Below are positions 8,897-17,469 of a stretch of DNA of 40,286 nt, one piece after another. The stretch covers positions 1,346 to 41,631 of the forward strand of contig WHUB01000035.1 in the NCBI GenBank assembly GCA_009377395.1, in the 5' to 3' direction. Below the pieces are notes generated by a model. It was given only the letters and a program-made list of their open reading frames with translations. It did no database searches and was not told the DNA's origin. The first letter of the stretch is position 1. Each line of letters opens with the position of its first letter. Made by a program: the position numbers and the translations under genes. Source of the DNA: Actinophytocola sp. (GTDB lineage Bacteria > Actinomycetota > Actinomycetes > Mycobacteriales > Pseudonocardiaceae).

Positions 8897-8926
8897 GCGA
8901 GCACCCACCCGGGTGCTCGCTTTTTT
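8897..8926 (+). terminator. Intrinsic terminator of ssrA
   Basis: GCGAGCACCC (8897-8906) pairs perfectly with GGGTGCTCGC (8911-8920) around ACCC, and six T residues follow (8921-8926). It begins 7 nt after the tmRNA 3' end. This is the only terminator in the window with a clear T-run. Confidence 0.93.
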
Positions 8927-8945
8927 GTGCCGAGAGAGAGGCATC

Positions 8946-8981
8946 TTGACTGCAACCAGATTGCGCATCATGATGTCTACC
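8946..8981 (+). promoter_or_regulatory. Putative vapBC promoter with palindrome over the -10
   Basis: TTGACT (8946-8951) and CATGAT (8969-8974) are separated by 17 nt, and the ATG of vapB at 8982 begins 7 nt after the -10, fitting a leaderless transcript. CATCATGATG (8966-8975) is a perfect 10-bp palindrome that covers the -10, a natural place for VapB or VapBC binding and autorepression. Confidence 0.55.
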
Positions 8982-9242
8982 ATGAGGACCACCTTGACGT
9001 TGGACGACGATGTCGCTCGTTTGATCGAGGACGCCGTCCATCGCGAGCGCCGTTCGATGAAGCAGGTCGTGAACGACGCGTTGCGCCGTGCGCTCGTGCC
9101 GGCTCAGCGTGAGGGTGAGCCGTATCAGCTTGTCCCCCATGACTCGCCGGTGCGACCAGGCTTTGATCTCGCTGGGTTCAACCGCATGGCCGACGAGCTC
9201 GAGGACACCGCGATCATCGAGACGGCGCGGCGCCCGTCGTGA
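8982..9242 (+). CDS. vapB: VapB-type antitoxin
   Basis: An 86-residue antitoxin. The N-terminus MRTTLTLDDDVARLIEDAV is a ribbon-helix-helix DNA-binding domain, followed by the helix RRSMKQVVNDALRRAL. The C-terminal part (FDLAGFNRMADELED) is the toxin-neutralising tail seen in actinobacterial VapB proteins. ATG 8982 is chosen because it matches the family start and the promoter geometry; ATGs at 8970 and 8973 lie inside the palindrome. The stop overlaps the vapC start by 4 nt, the usual coupled arrangement. The pair sits immediately behind ssrA, next to an RNA gene whose 3' end is a frequent integration target. Confidence 0.85.
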   Translation: MRTTLTLDDDVARLIEDAVHRERRSMKQVVNDALRRALVPAQREGEPYQLVPHDSPVRPGFDLAGFNRMADELEDTAIIETARRPS

Positions 9243-9670
9243 TCGTTCCGGACGTCAATCTCCTGCTGTACGCGACCATCACCGGTTTTCCACACCACAA
9301 GTCCGCGCGCGCGTGGTGGGAGGAAGCGCTGAACAGCTCCACGCGCATCGGCCTGACATCGCCTGCGCTGTTCGGGTTCCTGCGAGTGTCGACCAACGGC
9401 CGAGTCTTCGAGAACCCGATGGCGATCTCCGGGGCGACCACGTACGTGCACGACTGGCTCGCACAGCCCAATGTCGATCTGCTTACGCCGACGACCCAGC
9501 ACGTCGACATCGCACTCGAGCTACTCGATGGTGTCGGCACCGCGGGCAACCTCACAACGGATGCTCAGTTGGCTGCTTACGCGATCGAGCACAAGGCCGA
9601 GCTCCACTCGAACGACACCGACTTCGCCCGCTTCACCGGCCTGACATGGGTGAACCCGCTCGCCAGCTAG
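9239..9670 (+). CDS. vapC: VapC-type PIN-domain toxin (RNase)
   Basis: A 143-residue PIN-domain protein, expected to be a Mg-dependent RNase held inactive by the upstream antitoxin. The acidic residues visible are D5 (IVPDVNLLLY), D108 (TTDAQLAA) and the D126/D128 pair (NDTDFARF). The position where PIN toxins normally have a Glu, in the helix SPALxxFLR, is Gly46 here (ALFGFLRV); some VapC clades show this change, so it need not mean loss of activity. Translation begins at GTG 9239 inside the vapB stop. A weak 6-bp hairpin (9695-9715) follows the gene. Confidence 0.87.
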   Translation: MIVPDVNLLLYATITGFPHHKSARAWWEEALNSSTRIGLTSPALFGFLRVSTNGRVFENPMAISGATTYVHDWLAQPNVDLLTPTTQHVDIALELLDGVGTAGNLTTDAQLAAYAIEHKAELHSNDTDFARFTGLTWVNPLAS

Positions 9671-9754
9671 GCGTGATGACTTAGTTCCCTGGTCGTGCGC
9701 GTCGCGGAGGCGCACAGTAGTGCTACCGGCACGACAGCGAGCGAGGAGGTCGTG

Positions 9755-10021
9755 ATGCACGAGAAGCACTGGACGGTCGAAATCGCCATAGACGAACACG
9801 AGTCGAGAACGCGGGCCAGGGCACGGCTGCACGCGGCGGGGACGGACAACCTCGTCGGCGTCGGGCTCGCGCGGTTGAACCCGGACGACACGAACGTCCC
9901 CAAGATCGGTGACGAGCTCGCGACGTCACGGGCGTTGTCCGACCTCGCGCACCGGCTGCTCGACGTGACCGCGGACGACATCGAGAACGTCACGCACGAA
10001 CCCGCACACCTGCGGCTGTAG
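9755..10021 (+). CDS. DUF1876 domain protein
   Basis: An 88-residue protein that matches the small actinobacterial DUF1876 family (dsRBD-like fold): [16 protein letters not shown] at the start, then TRARARL, and a C-terminal [13 protein letters not shown]. Function is unknown; members are often annotated as small stress-associated proteins. GAGGAGG at 9743-9749 lies 5 nt before ATG 9755, which decides the start. It stands alone, 84 nt after vapC and 34 nt before the YnfA-like gene, whose own -10-like element falls in that gap. Confidence 0.8.
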   Translation: MHEKHWTVEIAIDEHESRTRARARLHAAGTDNLVGVGLARLNPDDTNVPKIGDELATSRALSDLAHRLLDVTADDIENVTHEPAHLRL

Positions 10022-10043
10022 GCGGGACAACCGGCACAGCGGC

Positions 10044-10049
10044 TACGGT
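10044..10049 (+). promoter_or_regulatory. Putative -10 element of the YnfA-like gene
   Basis: TACGGT lies 6 nt before ATG 10056, with no ribosome binding site between them. It follows the same leaderless geometry as at prfB, ftsE and smpB. Confidence 0.4.
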
Positions 10050-10055
10050 CGACGC

Positions 10056-10385
10056 ATGACCGTGGCTCGCTCCATCGTGCTCTTCGTGCTCGCCGCCATC
10101 GCCGAGATCGGTGGCGCCTGGCTGGTCTGGCAGGGCTGGCGGGAGGATCGCGGTCTGGTGTGGATCGCGGCCGGCGTGCTCGCGCTCGGCGTGTACGGCT
10201 TCATGGCGACGTTCCAGCCGGACCCGCATTTCGGCCGTATCCTCGCCGCCTACGGCGGGGTGTTCGTCGCGGGATCGCTCGCGTGGGGAGTCGTCGTCGA
10301 CAAGTTTCACCCCGACAAATGGGACCTACTCGGCGCGGGCATCTGCCTCGCCGGGGTCGCCGTCATCATGTACGCGCCACGCTGA
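10056..10385 (+). CDS. YnfA (UPF0060) family membrane protein
   Basis: A 109-residue, four-helix membrane protein of the YnfA/UPF0060 family, related to small multidrug resistance exporters. Helices lie at about 4-24, 30-48, 60-80 and 87-106. The conserved [18 protein letters not shown] segment, the [12 protein letters not shown] stretch, and the terminal [20 protein letters not shown] are diagnostic. No transport substrate can be deduced. It is a single-gene unit; 175 nt of non-coding sequence follows. Confidence 0.9.
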   Translation: MTVARSIVLFVLAAIAEIGGAWLVWQGWREDRGLVWIAAGVLALGVYGFMATFQPDPHFGRILAAYGGVFVAGSLAWGVVVDKFHPDKWDLLGAGICLAGVAVIMYAPR

Positions 10386-10560
10386 GCGTCACGGACCGAG
10401 CCCGGCTGGATACGCACAGAGATAACGATCTGAGCGAAAACGTCATGGGATTGCGATATCCGTGTGACATGCGTTGCGAGGCGCTTCCGGCCGTGCCGGA
10501 CGAATGGTAGACAGCCCTTCTCGGGGAGCAGGCGTCTGTGCGGGAAGGTATGTCGTAGTC

Positions 10561-11334
10561 ATGGCCAATGCTGAGCGGATGGTCCCGGTCGCTGAGCTGC
10601 TGCGCCGGGAAGGTGTTCGCCCCGCCTCGCAGCCCGCCAAGCGGGGGCGGATCGCGGCGAGCGCCGCTGGTGTCGTCGCGGTGTGCGGCGCGGCCGTGAC
10701 AGGCATCGTCGGACTCGCGCCGACGCTGTCGACACCGCTCTTCCTGGGCGACAACGGCTTCCCGCAGCCGGACGCTGTCAGGGGCGGCGGTGACAGCCGT
10801 ACCAGCGCCAGGCCCACGACCAACGACTCGTCGCCGTTCGTGCAGGCGAGCATGCAGCACACCACCACCCGGCCCGAGCCGAGGAAACCCGCGATGAGCT
10901 GGCTCGCCGACGACGTGACGTCGGATCGGACGGCGTCACCGGCCGAGCAGCCGACGCGGGCAGCCCCGGCATCCGATGCCCCCGCCGCGTCACGGCCATC
11001 GACGGCGCCGTCCGACCGTCCCGACCAGAGCACGTCGCCGGGCGCATCGGGTCAGCACCGCCAGAACGACCAGGCCAAGCCCGATGGGGGCGAGCAGCCG
11101 CCGGAACAGCGGTCCGGCCAGGACGGTACGCAGGAGCAGGGCCAGGAGTCGGAGCAACCGAGCCAGCAGCCCGAGGAGCACGGCAACTCGCAGCAGGGCG
11201 GGCCACCGCCCGAGGAGGAGCGCGGCAACAGCGCCGAGCATCGCAACAACGGCCAAGCCGACGCCGAGCACGGCAAGCTGGCCGATCCCGGGCAGTCCAG
11301 CGGCAACGGCAAGTCGGGCTCGCACGGTCGCTGA
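10561..11334 (+). CDS. Single-pass membrane protein with long disordered tail
   Basis: No family was recognised. The 257-residue product has a short cytoplasmic N-terminus with a VAELLRREG motif (residues 10-18), a basic stretch, one membrane helix at about 31-54, and then ~200 residues rich in P, Q, E, S, G and N without hydrophobic segments. The tail holds many EQ/QQ/PEE runs and should be disordered and outside the cell. ATG 10561 is preferred over an upstream in-frame start because it begins the charged N-terminus directly before the motif. The 175 nt upstream contains an unusually AT-rich patch near 10420-10470, a likely promoter area, but no element was assigned. A role at the cell surface or wall is only a guess. 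Confidence 0.65.
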   Translation: MANAERMVPVAELLRREGVRPASQPAKRGRIAASAAGVVAVCGAAVTGIVGLAPTLSTPLFLGDNGFPQPDAVRGGGDSRTSARPTTNDSSPFVQASMQHTTTRPEPRKPAMSWLADDVTSDRTASPAEQPTRAAPASDAPAASRPSTAPSDRPDQSTSPGASGQHRQNDQAKPDGGEQPPEQRSGQDGTQEQGQESEQPSQQPEEHGNSQQGGPPPEEERGNSAEHRNNGQADAEHGKLADPGQSSGNGKSGSHGR

Positions 11335-11360
11335 GCGTGGCGAACCGGCGCCAATGGCAT

Positions 11361-11389
11361 ACCTGCGCGTCCCGGCATCCCGGGCAGGT
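11361..11389 (+). terminator. Possible bulged hairpin terminator
   Basis: ACCTG (11361-11365) and CAGGT (11385-11389) enclose CCCGG (11371-11375) and CCGGG (11380-11384) around CATC, with a 5-nt one-sided bulge. There is no T-run. It lies between the gene ending at 11334 and the small gene at 11457. Confidence 0.35.
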
Positions 11390-11456
11390 GCGATGATGAT
11401 GCTCACATCCGGAAGGTGGTCGACCGTCGGCCGCCGCCAGCCGGAGGGAGCTGCAC

Positions 11457-11651
11457 ATGGCGTGGGCAAGGCATTCAGGTCCGGACGAAGAGCACGGCTG
11501 GTCCGCCGAGGCGCGAGCAGCCGAGCGGGAGCGCCGCGAGGTGCAGGCGGGTAAGGCGGCCATCACGGTGGCCAGCCACTCCGCCGACGCCAGCGAGTGC
11601 AGGGAACTGCTCGACATGCTGGGGCTGGAGCCCCCGTTGGCCCGGAGATAG
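11457..11651 (+). CDS. Small conserved-looking protein, 64 residues
   Basis: No named family was recognised. The N-terminal half is charged and helical (AWARHSGPDEEHGW, then EARAAERERREVQAGKAA), and the C-terminal half reads SADASECRELLDMLGLEPP, which looks like a packed amphipathic helix with one Cys. The ribosome binding site GGAGGGAG at 11443-11450, 6 nt before the ATG, is among the best in the window and strongly supports real translation. The gene stands alone upstream of the hut operon, whose operator-like repeat starts only 10 nt after its stop. A link with hut is not shown by the sequence. Confidence 0.7.
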   Translation: MAWARHSGPDEEHGWSAEARAAERERREVQAGKAAITVASHSADASECRELLDMLGLEPPLARR

Positions 11652-11660
11652 CCCCTGGGT

Positions 11661-11698
11661 TGTCTGAGATACCAGACAGTTTGGCCGAGTCGTAGGGT
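11661..11698 (+). promoter_or_regulatory. Operator-like repeat and putative -10 of the hut operon
   Basis: TGTCTG (11661-11666) and CAGACA (11673-11678) form a perfect 6-bp inverted repeat with a 6-nt spacer that is itself partly symmetric (AGATAC). TAGGGT at 11693-11698 is a possible -10, placing the repeat over the -35 region. Such a site suits a GntR- or IclR-type dimer. The regulator is not encoded next to it. Confidence 0.5.
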
Positions 11699-11731
11699 GA
11701 TGGGCGCCCGCGCACGCTGTGCAATGGGGGC

Positions 11732-13276
11732 ATGAACAGCGACACTCTGCTGGTCGGACCCGAACCGCTGACCGTCGAGCAGGTCGTGCGGGTCGCCAGG
11801 TCACACGCCCAGGTCGCCCTCACCGACGAGGCGCTCAACCGCATCGAGACCGCGCGCGGTCACGTCGACGCGCTCGCGGCTGACCCCAAACCCGCCTACG
11901 GCGTCTCGACCGGCTTCGGCGCGCTCGCGGTGCGCCACATCCCGCCGGAGGACCGCGCGACGCTGCAACACTCGCTGATCCGCTCGCACGCCGCGGGCGC
12001 GGGCGCGCACGTCGAGTCCGAGGTGGTGCGCGCGCTGATGCTGCTGCGGCTGCGGACCCTCGCGTCCGGCCACACCGGCGCCCGCCCGGTCACCGCGCGC
12101 ACGCTCACCGCGCTGCTCAACGCGGGCATCGTGCCGGTCGTGCCGGAGTACGGCTCGCTCGGCTGCTCCGGTGACCTCGCCCCGCTGGCCGCCGTCGCGC
12201 TGGCGCTGATGGGGGAGGGCGACGTCTACGACCCGAGCGGCGCGGTCGTGCCCGCGGCTGAGGCGCTCGCCGCGGCCGGGATCGAGCCGATCGCGCTCGC
12301 CGAGAAGGAAGGGCTCGCGCTCACCAACGGCACCGACGGGATGCTCGGCATGCTCGCGCTCGCCATCGCCGACATCGCGCGGCTGCTCGACGTCGCCGAC
12401 CTGACCGCCGCGATGAGCGTCGAGGCGTCGCTCGGCACCGACCGGGTGTTCGCCGCCGACCTGCAGGCGCTGCGGCCGCACCCCGGGCAGGCGACCTCGG
12501 CGGCCAACCTGCTGGCGCTGCTGGCGGACTCGGCCATCGTGGCGAGTCACCGTGGCCCGGACTGCCCGCGCGTGCAGGACGCCTACTCGCTGCGCTGCGC
12601 GCCGCAGGTGCACGGCGCCGCCCGCGACACCCTCGGCCACGCCCGCACCGTCGCCGACCGTGAGCTGGCGGCGGCGATCGACAACCCGGTGGTGCTCGCC
12701 GACGGCCGGGTGGAGTCCAACGGCAACTTCCACGGCGCGCCGATCGGGTACGTGCTGGACTTCCTCGCCATCCCGCTCGCCGACGTCGCGTGCATGGCCG
12801 AGCGCCGCACCGACCGGCTGCTCGACGTCGCCCGCTCGCACGGGCTGCCGCCGTTCCTCGCCGACGACCCCGGCGTCGACTCGGGCCACATGATCGCGCA
12901 GTACACCCAGGCCGGGGTCGTCTCCGAGCTGAAACGGCTGGCCGTGCCGGCGTCGGTCGACTCCATCCCCAGCTCGGCCATGCAGGAGGACCACGTCTCG
13001 ATGGGCTGGTCTGCCGCCCGCAAGCTGCGCCGTGCCCTCGACGGCCTGACCACGGTGCTCGCCGTGGAGTACCTGACCGCCGCCCGCGCGCTGGACCTGC
13101 GCGCCCCGCTCACCCCGGCGCCCGCCACCGCCCGCGCCGTCGCGCTGCTGCGGGAACGCGTGCCGGGCCCCGGCCCCGACCGCCACCTCGCCCCGGAGAT
13201 CGCCGAGGCCGAAGACCTCGTCCGCTCGCCAGCCCTTGCGGAGCTGGTGCACCACACGCAGGAGGAGACCCGATGA
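11732..13276 (+). CDS. hutH: Histidine ammonia-lyase
   Basis: HutH deaminates L-histidine to urocanate, the first step of the hut pathway. The MIO prosthetic-group tripeptide is C145-S146-G147 in [13 protein letters not shown]; Cys in place of the more common Ala is known from actinobacterial histidases, to my recollection. Other family motifs are [18 protein letters not shown], and the segment [15 protein letters not shown]. The length, 514 residues, is normal. The start ATG at 11732 follows GGGGGC. The stop codon overlaps the hutU ATG by 4 nt, so the operon is translationally coupled from here on. Confidence 0.97.
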   Translation: MNSDTLLVGPEPLTVEQVVRVARSHAQVALTDEALNRIETARGHVDALAADPKPAYGVSTGFGALAVRHIPPEDRATLQHSLIRSHAAGAGAHVESEVVRALMLLRLRTLASGHTGARPVTARTLTALLNAGIVPVVPEYGSLGCSGDLAPLAAVALALMGEGDVYDPSGAVVPAAEALAAAGIEPIALAEKEGLALTNGTDGMLGMLALAIADIARLLDVADLTAAMSVEASLGTDRVFAADLQALRPHPGQATSAANLLALLADSAIVASHRGPDCPRVQDAYSLRCAPQVHGAARDTLGHARTVADRELAAAIDNPVVLADGRVESNGNFHGAPIGYVLDFLAIPLADVACMAERRTDRLLDVARSHGLPPFLADDPGVDSGHMIAQYTQAGVVSELKRLAVPASVDSIPSSAMQEDHVSMGWSAARKLRRALDGLTTVLAVEYLTAARALDLRAPLTPAPATARAVALLRERVPGPGPDRHLAPEIAEAEDLVRSPALAELVHHTQEETR

Positions 13277-14913
13277 GCCAGACCATCCGCGCCGCGCGCG
13301 GCAGCACGCTGAGCGCCCGCAACTGGCAGGCCGAGGCCGCGCTGCGGATGCTGCACAACAACCTCGACCCCGAGGTCGCCGAGCGTCCCGAGGACCTGGT
13401 CGTCTACGGCGGCACCGGCAAGGCCGCCCGCGACTGGGCCAGCTTCGACACGCTGACCCGGGAGCTGCGCGCGCTCGGCGAGGACGAGACGCTGCTGGTG
13501 CAGTCCGGCAAGCCGGTCGGCGTGCTGCGCACCCACGAGTGGGCGCCCCGAGTGCTGCTGGCGAACTCGAATCTGGTGCCGGACTGGGCGACCTGGCCGG
13601 AGTTCCGGCGGCTCGACGCGCTCGGGCTGACGATGTACGGCCAGATGACGGCGGGCTCGTGGATCTACATCGGCACCCAGGGCATCCTGCAGGGCACCTA
13701 CGAGACGTTCGCCGCCGTCGCGGAGAAGCGCTTCGGGGGCTCGCTTGCGGGCACGCTCACCGTCACTGCCGGGCTCGGCGGCATGGGCGGCGCGCAGCCG
13801 CTCGCCGTCACCATGAACGACGGTGTCGCGCTGGTGATCGAGTGCGACCCGCACCGGGCGACACGCCGGGTCGAGACCCGCTACCTCGATGTCGTCGCCG
13901 ACGACATCGATGACGCCGTCCGCCGCGTCACCGAGGCCAGGCGCGACCGTACGCCGCTGTCGCTCGGGCTCATCGGCAACGCCGCCGACGTGCTGCCCGA
14001 GCTGCTGCGCCGGGGTGTCGAGGTCGACATCCTCACCGACCAGACCTCCGCGCACGACCCGCTGTCGTACCTGCCGCAGGGCGTCGCCGTCGAGGACTGG
14101 CACGACTACGCCGCCGCGAAGCCGGAGGAGTTCACCGAGCGGGCCCGCGCGTCGATGGCCACCCACGTCGAGGCCATGGTCGGCTTCCTGGACGCGGGTG
14201 CCGAGGTGTTCGACTACGGCAACTCGCTGCGCGGCGAGGCGCAGCTCGGCGGGTACGACCGAGCCTTCGACTACCCCGGCTTCGTGCCCGCCTACATCCG
14301 GCCGCTGTTCTGCGAGGGCAAGGGGCCGTTCCGCTGGGCGGCGCTGTCCGGCGACCCGGCCGACATCGCGGCCACCGACCGGGCGGTGTTGGAGCTGTTC
14401 GGCGACAACGAGCCGCTGGCGCGCTGGATCCGGCTGGCGGGGGAGCGGGTGTCGTACCAGGGGCTGCCCGCGCGGATCTGCTGGCTCGGCTACGGCGAGC
14501 GGCACCTGGCCGGGGTGCGGTTCAACGAGATGGTCGCCAGCGGCGAGCTGTCCGCGCCGGTCGTCATCGGCCGCGACCACCTCGACTGCGGGTCGGTCGC
14601 CTCGCCGTACCGGGAGACCGAGGCGATGGCCGACGGCTCCGACGCGATCGCGGACTGGCCGCTGCTGAACGCGCTGGTCAACACCGCGTCCGGGGCGAGC
14701 TGGGTGTCGATCCACCACGGCGGCGGCGTCGGCATGGGCCGGTCCATCCACGCCGGACAGGTCTGTGTCGCCGACGGCACCGAGCTGGCGGCGAAGAAGA
14801 TCGAGCGGGTGCTGACCAACGACCCGGCCACGGGCGTCATCCGCCACGCCGACGCCGGCTACGAGCGGGCGCAGCAGGTCGCGGCCGAGCGTGGCGTGCA
14901 CATTCCGGCATGA
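13273..14913 (+). CDS. hutU: Urocanate hydratase
   Basis: HutU hydrates urocanate to imidazolonepropionate using tightly bound NAD+ as electrophile. The 546-residue protein carries family hallmarks: [20 protein letters not shown], the NAD-binding [14 protein letters not shown] loop, and the active-site Cys in [10 protein letters not shown]. The C-terminal [20 protein letters not shown] stretch is also diagnostic. ATG 13273 overlaps the hutH stop as ATGA, and GGAGGAGA lies just upstream in the hutH coding region. The stop codon overlaps a 31-codon ORF rather than hutF. Confidence 0.97.
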   Translation: MSQTIRAARGSTLSARNWQAEAALRMLHNNLDPEVAERPEDLVVYGGTGKAARDWASFDTLTRELRALGEDETLLVQSGKPVGVLRTHEWAPRVLLANSNLVPDWATWPEFRRLDALGLTMYGQMTAGSWIYIGTQGILQGTYETFAAVAEKRFGGSLAGTLTVTAGLGGMGGAQPLAVTMNDGVALVIECDPHRATRRVETRYLDVVADDIDDAVRRVTEARRDRTPLSLGLIGNAADVLPELLRRGVEVDILTDQTSAHDPLSYLPQGVAVEDWHDYAAAKPEEFTERARASMATHVEAMVGFLDAGAEVFDYGNSLRGEAQLGGYDRAFDYPGFVPAYIRPLFCEGKGPFRWAALSGDPADIAATDRAVLELFGDNEPLARWIRLAGERVSYQGLPARICWLGYGERHLAGVRFNEMVASGELSAPVVIGRDHLDCGSVASPYRETEAMADGSDAIADWPLLNALVNTASGASWVSIHHGGGVGMGRSIHAGQVCVADGTELAAKKIERVLTNDPATGVIRHADAGYERAQQVAAERGVHIPA

Positions 14914-15005
14914 GGACTGCTTGCAGGTCCGAATCATCGGACACCGTGCTGGCCGACGTCATGGCGTTGGCGCGGCGTGCCGCGCGCGAGACGGAGGCCG
15001 CATGA
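14910..15005 (+). CDS. 31-residue ORF coupled between hutU and hutF
   Basis: The frame starts at an ATG inside the hutU stop (ATGA, 14910-14913) and ends with a TGA that overlaps the hutF ATG (15002-15005). The junctions on both sides thus have the same 4-nt form as the true gene junctions of this operon. The last 22 codons have G or C at 20 of 22 third positions, like neighbouring genes, whereas the first eight after the ATG have only 4 of 8. The C-terminal half ([13 protein letters not shown]) is helical. It could be the remnant of a gene that lost its interior, a real small protein, or chance. In many actinobacterial hut operons a metallopeptidase-like hydrolase sits at this spot (recollection, not checked). 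Confidence 0.4.
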   Translation: MRTACRSESSDTVLADVMALARRAARETEAA

Positions 15006-16312
15006 CCACGTACTGGTGTGAACACGCGCTGCTGCCGGACGGCCCGGCCGACGCCGTCGCGCTGCGGATCGACGACGACCGCATCACCGGCGTCACGCCC
15101 GGTCAGCCGCGGCAGGGCACCGTCCTCACCGGACTCGTCACGCCCGGCTTCGCCAACGCCCACTCGCACGCCTTCCACCGCGCGCTGCGGGGGCGTACCC
15201 ACTCCGGCGGCGGCACGTTCTTCACCTGGCGGGAGCGGATGTACGCGGTGGCGCAGCGGCTCGACCCGGTGTCGTACTACCGGCTCGCGCGGCTGGTCTA
15301 CACCGAGATGGTGCTCGCCGGGTTCACCAGCGTAGGCGAGTTCCACTACCTGCACCACGGTCCCGGCGGAGTGTCCTACTCGGACCCGAACGCGCTCTCC
15401 CACGCGCTCGTCGCGGCGGCCGGGGACGCCGGGATCCGGCTCACGCTGCTCGACACCTGCTACCTGGCGTCCGGTGTGGACGGCACCGCGCCCGAGGGCG
15501 TGCAGCAGCGCTACAGCGACGGTGACGCCGACGCCTGGGCGGAGCGGCTGGCGGAGTTCCGGTCAGGCTCGCCGCTGGTGCGGGTCGGGGCCGCCATCCA
15601 CTCGGTGCGGGCGGTGCCCGCCGGGCAGCTGCCGGTGCCGGTCGAGTGGGCCAGGGCGCACGGCGTGCCGCTGCACGCCCACGTGTCCGAGCAGACCGGT
15701 GAGAACGACGAGTGCCTCGCGGTGCACGGCCGCACCCCGACCGGGCTGCTCGCCGACGCGGGCGCGGTGACGCAGGACTTCGTCGGCGTCCACGTCACCC
15801 ACCCGAGCGAAACCGACATCGGGCTGCTCGGCACCGCCGGTGCGGGCGTCTGCCTGTGCCCGACCACCGAACGCGACCTCGGCGACGGCATCGGGCCGGG
15901 CAGGCGGCTCGCCGACGCCGGGGTGTCGCTGAGCGTCGGCACCGACTCGCACGCCGTCGTCGACCCGTTCGAGGAGATGCGCGGCGTCGAGATGCACGAA
16001 CGGCTCGCGGCGCGGGCGCGTGGCCTGTTCTCGCCTGCCGAGCTGCTGGCGGCGGGCACCCGGCACGCCCACCTCGGCTGGTCCGACGTCGGCGCCATCG
16101 CACCCGGTGCGCAGGCCGACCTGGTGCGCATCGCCACCGACACGCCGCGCACCGCGGGCAGCGAACCGCTGGGAGTGCCGCTGAGCGCTTTCGCGAGCGA
16201 CGTTCGCGATGTCATGGTCGCGGGGCGCTGGCTGGTGCGCGACGGCAGGCACAAGCACGCCGCGAACCCGGCGACCGAGCTGGCCGCCGAGATCAAGGAG
16301 CTGCTGCGGTGA
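15002..16312 (+). CDS. hutF: Formimidoylglutamate deiminase
   Basis: HutF deiminates N-formimidoyl-L-glutamate to N-formyl-L-glutamate and ammonia. It is an amidohydrolase-superfamily enzyme of 436 residues. Visible metal and active-site motifs are [14 protein letters not shown] (H-x-H), a long insertion with [31 protein letters not shown], and [15 protein letters not shown]. The last of these carries the metal-binding Asp. ATG 15002 is preceded by GGAGG at 4 nt. The stop overlaps the hutI GTG by 4 nt. The presence of HutF means this organism uses the two-step deiminase/deformylase route, but the deformylase HutG is not in the window. Confidence 0.95.
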   Translation: MTTYWCEHALLPDGPADAVALRIDDDRITGVTPGQPRQGTVLTGLVTPGFANAHSHAFHRALRGRTHSGGGTFFTWRERMYAVAQRLDPVSYYRLARLVYTEMVLAGFTSVGEFHYLHHGPGGVSYSDPNALSHALVAAAGDAGIRLTLLDTCYLASGVDGTAPEGVQQRYSDGDADAWAERLAEFRSGSPLVRVGAAIHSVRAVPAGQLPVPVEWARAHGVPLHAHVSEQTGENDECLAVHGRTPTGLLADAGAVTQDFVGVHVTHPSETDIGLLGTAGAGVCLCPTTERDLGDGIGPGRRLADAGVSLSVGTDSHAVVDPFEEMRGVEMHERLAARARGLFSPAELLAAGTRHAHLGWSDVGAIAPGAQADLVRIATDTPRTAGSEPLGVPLSAFASDVRDVMVAGRWLVRDGRHKHAANPATELAAEIKELLR

Positions 16313-17469
16313 CGACGACCCTCATCACCGGGATCGGTGAGCTGACGACGAACGACGACGAGCTGGGCCGCCTGTCCGACGCGGCCGTCGTCATCGACGA
16401 CTCGCGAATCGCCTGGGTGGGACCGGCCGGACACGCCGAGCCCGCCGACGCGCGCGTCGACGTCGGCGGCAGGGCGGCGCTGCCCGGCTGGGTCGACTCG
16501 CACACCCACCTGGTCTTCGCGGGCGACCGGACCGCCGAGTTCGAGGCGCGGATGGCGGGTCAGCCGTACTCGGCGGGCGGCATCGCCCGCACCGTCGAGG
16601 CCACTCGGGCGGCCAGCGACGACGAACTGGCCGCCACGGTGCGCCGGTTGGTGCGCGAGGCAGTCTCGCAGGGCACCACCTACCTGGAGACCAAGACCGG
16701 CTACGGGCTCACCGTCGCCGACGAGGCCCGCAGCGCCCGGATCGCGGCGGAGCACGCCGACGAGGTGACCTTCCTCGGCGCGCACATCGTGCCGCCGGAC
16801 ACCGGCGCCGACGACTACCTCGCCACCGTCACCGGCCCCATGCTCGACGCCGTCGCGCCGCTGGTGCGGTGGGTCGACGTGTTCTGCGAGTCCGGCGCGT
16901 TCGACGCGGCACAGTCGGAGCGAGTGCTGCGGGCGGCGGCCGAGCGAGGGCTCGGGCTACGGGTGCACGGCAACCAGCTCGCCGAGGGACCCGGCGTCGA
17001 GCTCGCGGTGCGACTCGGCGCGGCCAGCGTCGACCACTGCACCTATCTCAGCGACGCCGACGTCGACGCGCTGGCCGGCAGCGACACCGTGGCCACGCTG
17101 CTGCCCGCCTGCGACCTGTCGACCCGGCAGCCGCTCGCGCCCGCGCGCAGGCTGCTCGACGCGGGCGCGGTGATCGCGCTGGCCAGCAACGCCAACCCCG
17201 GCAGCTCCTACACGACGTCGATGGCGTTCTGCGTGGCCACCGCCGTGCTGCAACAGCGGCTCTCGGTGGACGAGGCGGTGTGGGCGGCCACCCGGGGCGG
17301 TGCCAAAGCGCTGCGGGCCGATACCGGCGACGGCGCGGTCGGGGTGCTGCGGCCCGGCGCCCGCGCCGACCTGCACGTGCTCGACGCGCCCTCGGTCACG
17401 CACCTGGCCTACCGGCCCGGGGTACCGCTGACCGCCGCGGTCTGGCGCAACGGCGTCCGCGACTTTTAG
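16309..17469 (+). CDS. hutI: Imidazolonepropionase, variant metal site
   Basis: HutI hydrolyses imidazolonepropionate to formimidoylglutamate, the substrate of HutF. The 386-residue protein has the superfamily start [26 protein letters not shown], and [10 protein letters not shown]. Two places differ from well-studied HutI proteins: the usual H-A-D-E reads H-G-N-Q ([10 protein letters not shown]), and the metal-ligand Asp of the D-x-N-P-G motif is Asn294 (SNANPGSS). I believe this pattern occurs in an actinobacterial clade, but could not check. GTG 16309 overlaps the hutF stop. The 3' end overlaps the convergent gene by 4 nt, so there is no room for a terminator outside coding sequence. Confidence 0.93.
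   Translation: MTTTLITGIGELTTNDDELGRLSDAAVVIDDSRIAWVGPAGHAEPADARVDVGGRAALPGWVDSHTHLVFAGDRTAEFEARMAGQPYSAGGIARTVEATRAASDDELAATVRRLVREAVSQGTTYLETKTGYGLTVADEARSARIAAEHADEVTFLGAHIVPPDTGADDYLATVTGPMLDAVAPLVRWVDVFCESGAFDAAQSERVLRAAAERGLGLRVHGNQLAEGPGVELAVRLGAASVDHCTYLSDADVDALAGSDTVATLLPACDLSTRQPLAPARRLLDAGAVIALASNANPGSSYTTSMAFCVATAVLQQRLSVDEAVWAATRGGAKALRADTGDGAVGVLRPGARADLHVLDAPSVTHLAYRPGVPLTAAVWRNGVRDF

Noticed and set aside
8747..8955. Protein frames on both strands over the 3' half of ssrA
   Set aside because: They lie inside the tmRNA, whose acceptor stem, tag frame and terminator are clear.
8870..9670. Integrative element bounded by a duplicated tmRNA end
   Set aside because: I found no second copy of the tmRNA 3' end in the window and no integrase gene; the vapBC pair alone is not enough.
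9683..9754. Longer start for the DUF1876 gene at 9695
   Set aside because: The strong GAGGAGG at 9743-9749 and the family N-terminus point to ATG 9755; the added residues have no family match.
12583..14937. 784-codon minus-strand frame opposite hutH and hutU
   Set aside because: It spans the junction of two unmistakable genes on the other strand and its product has no recognisable domain.
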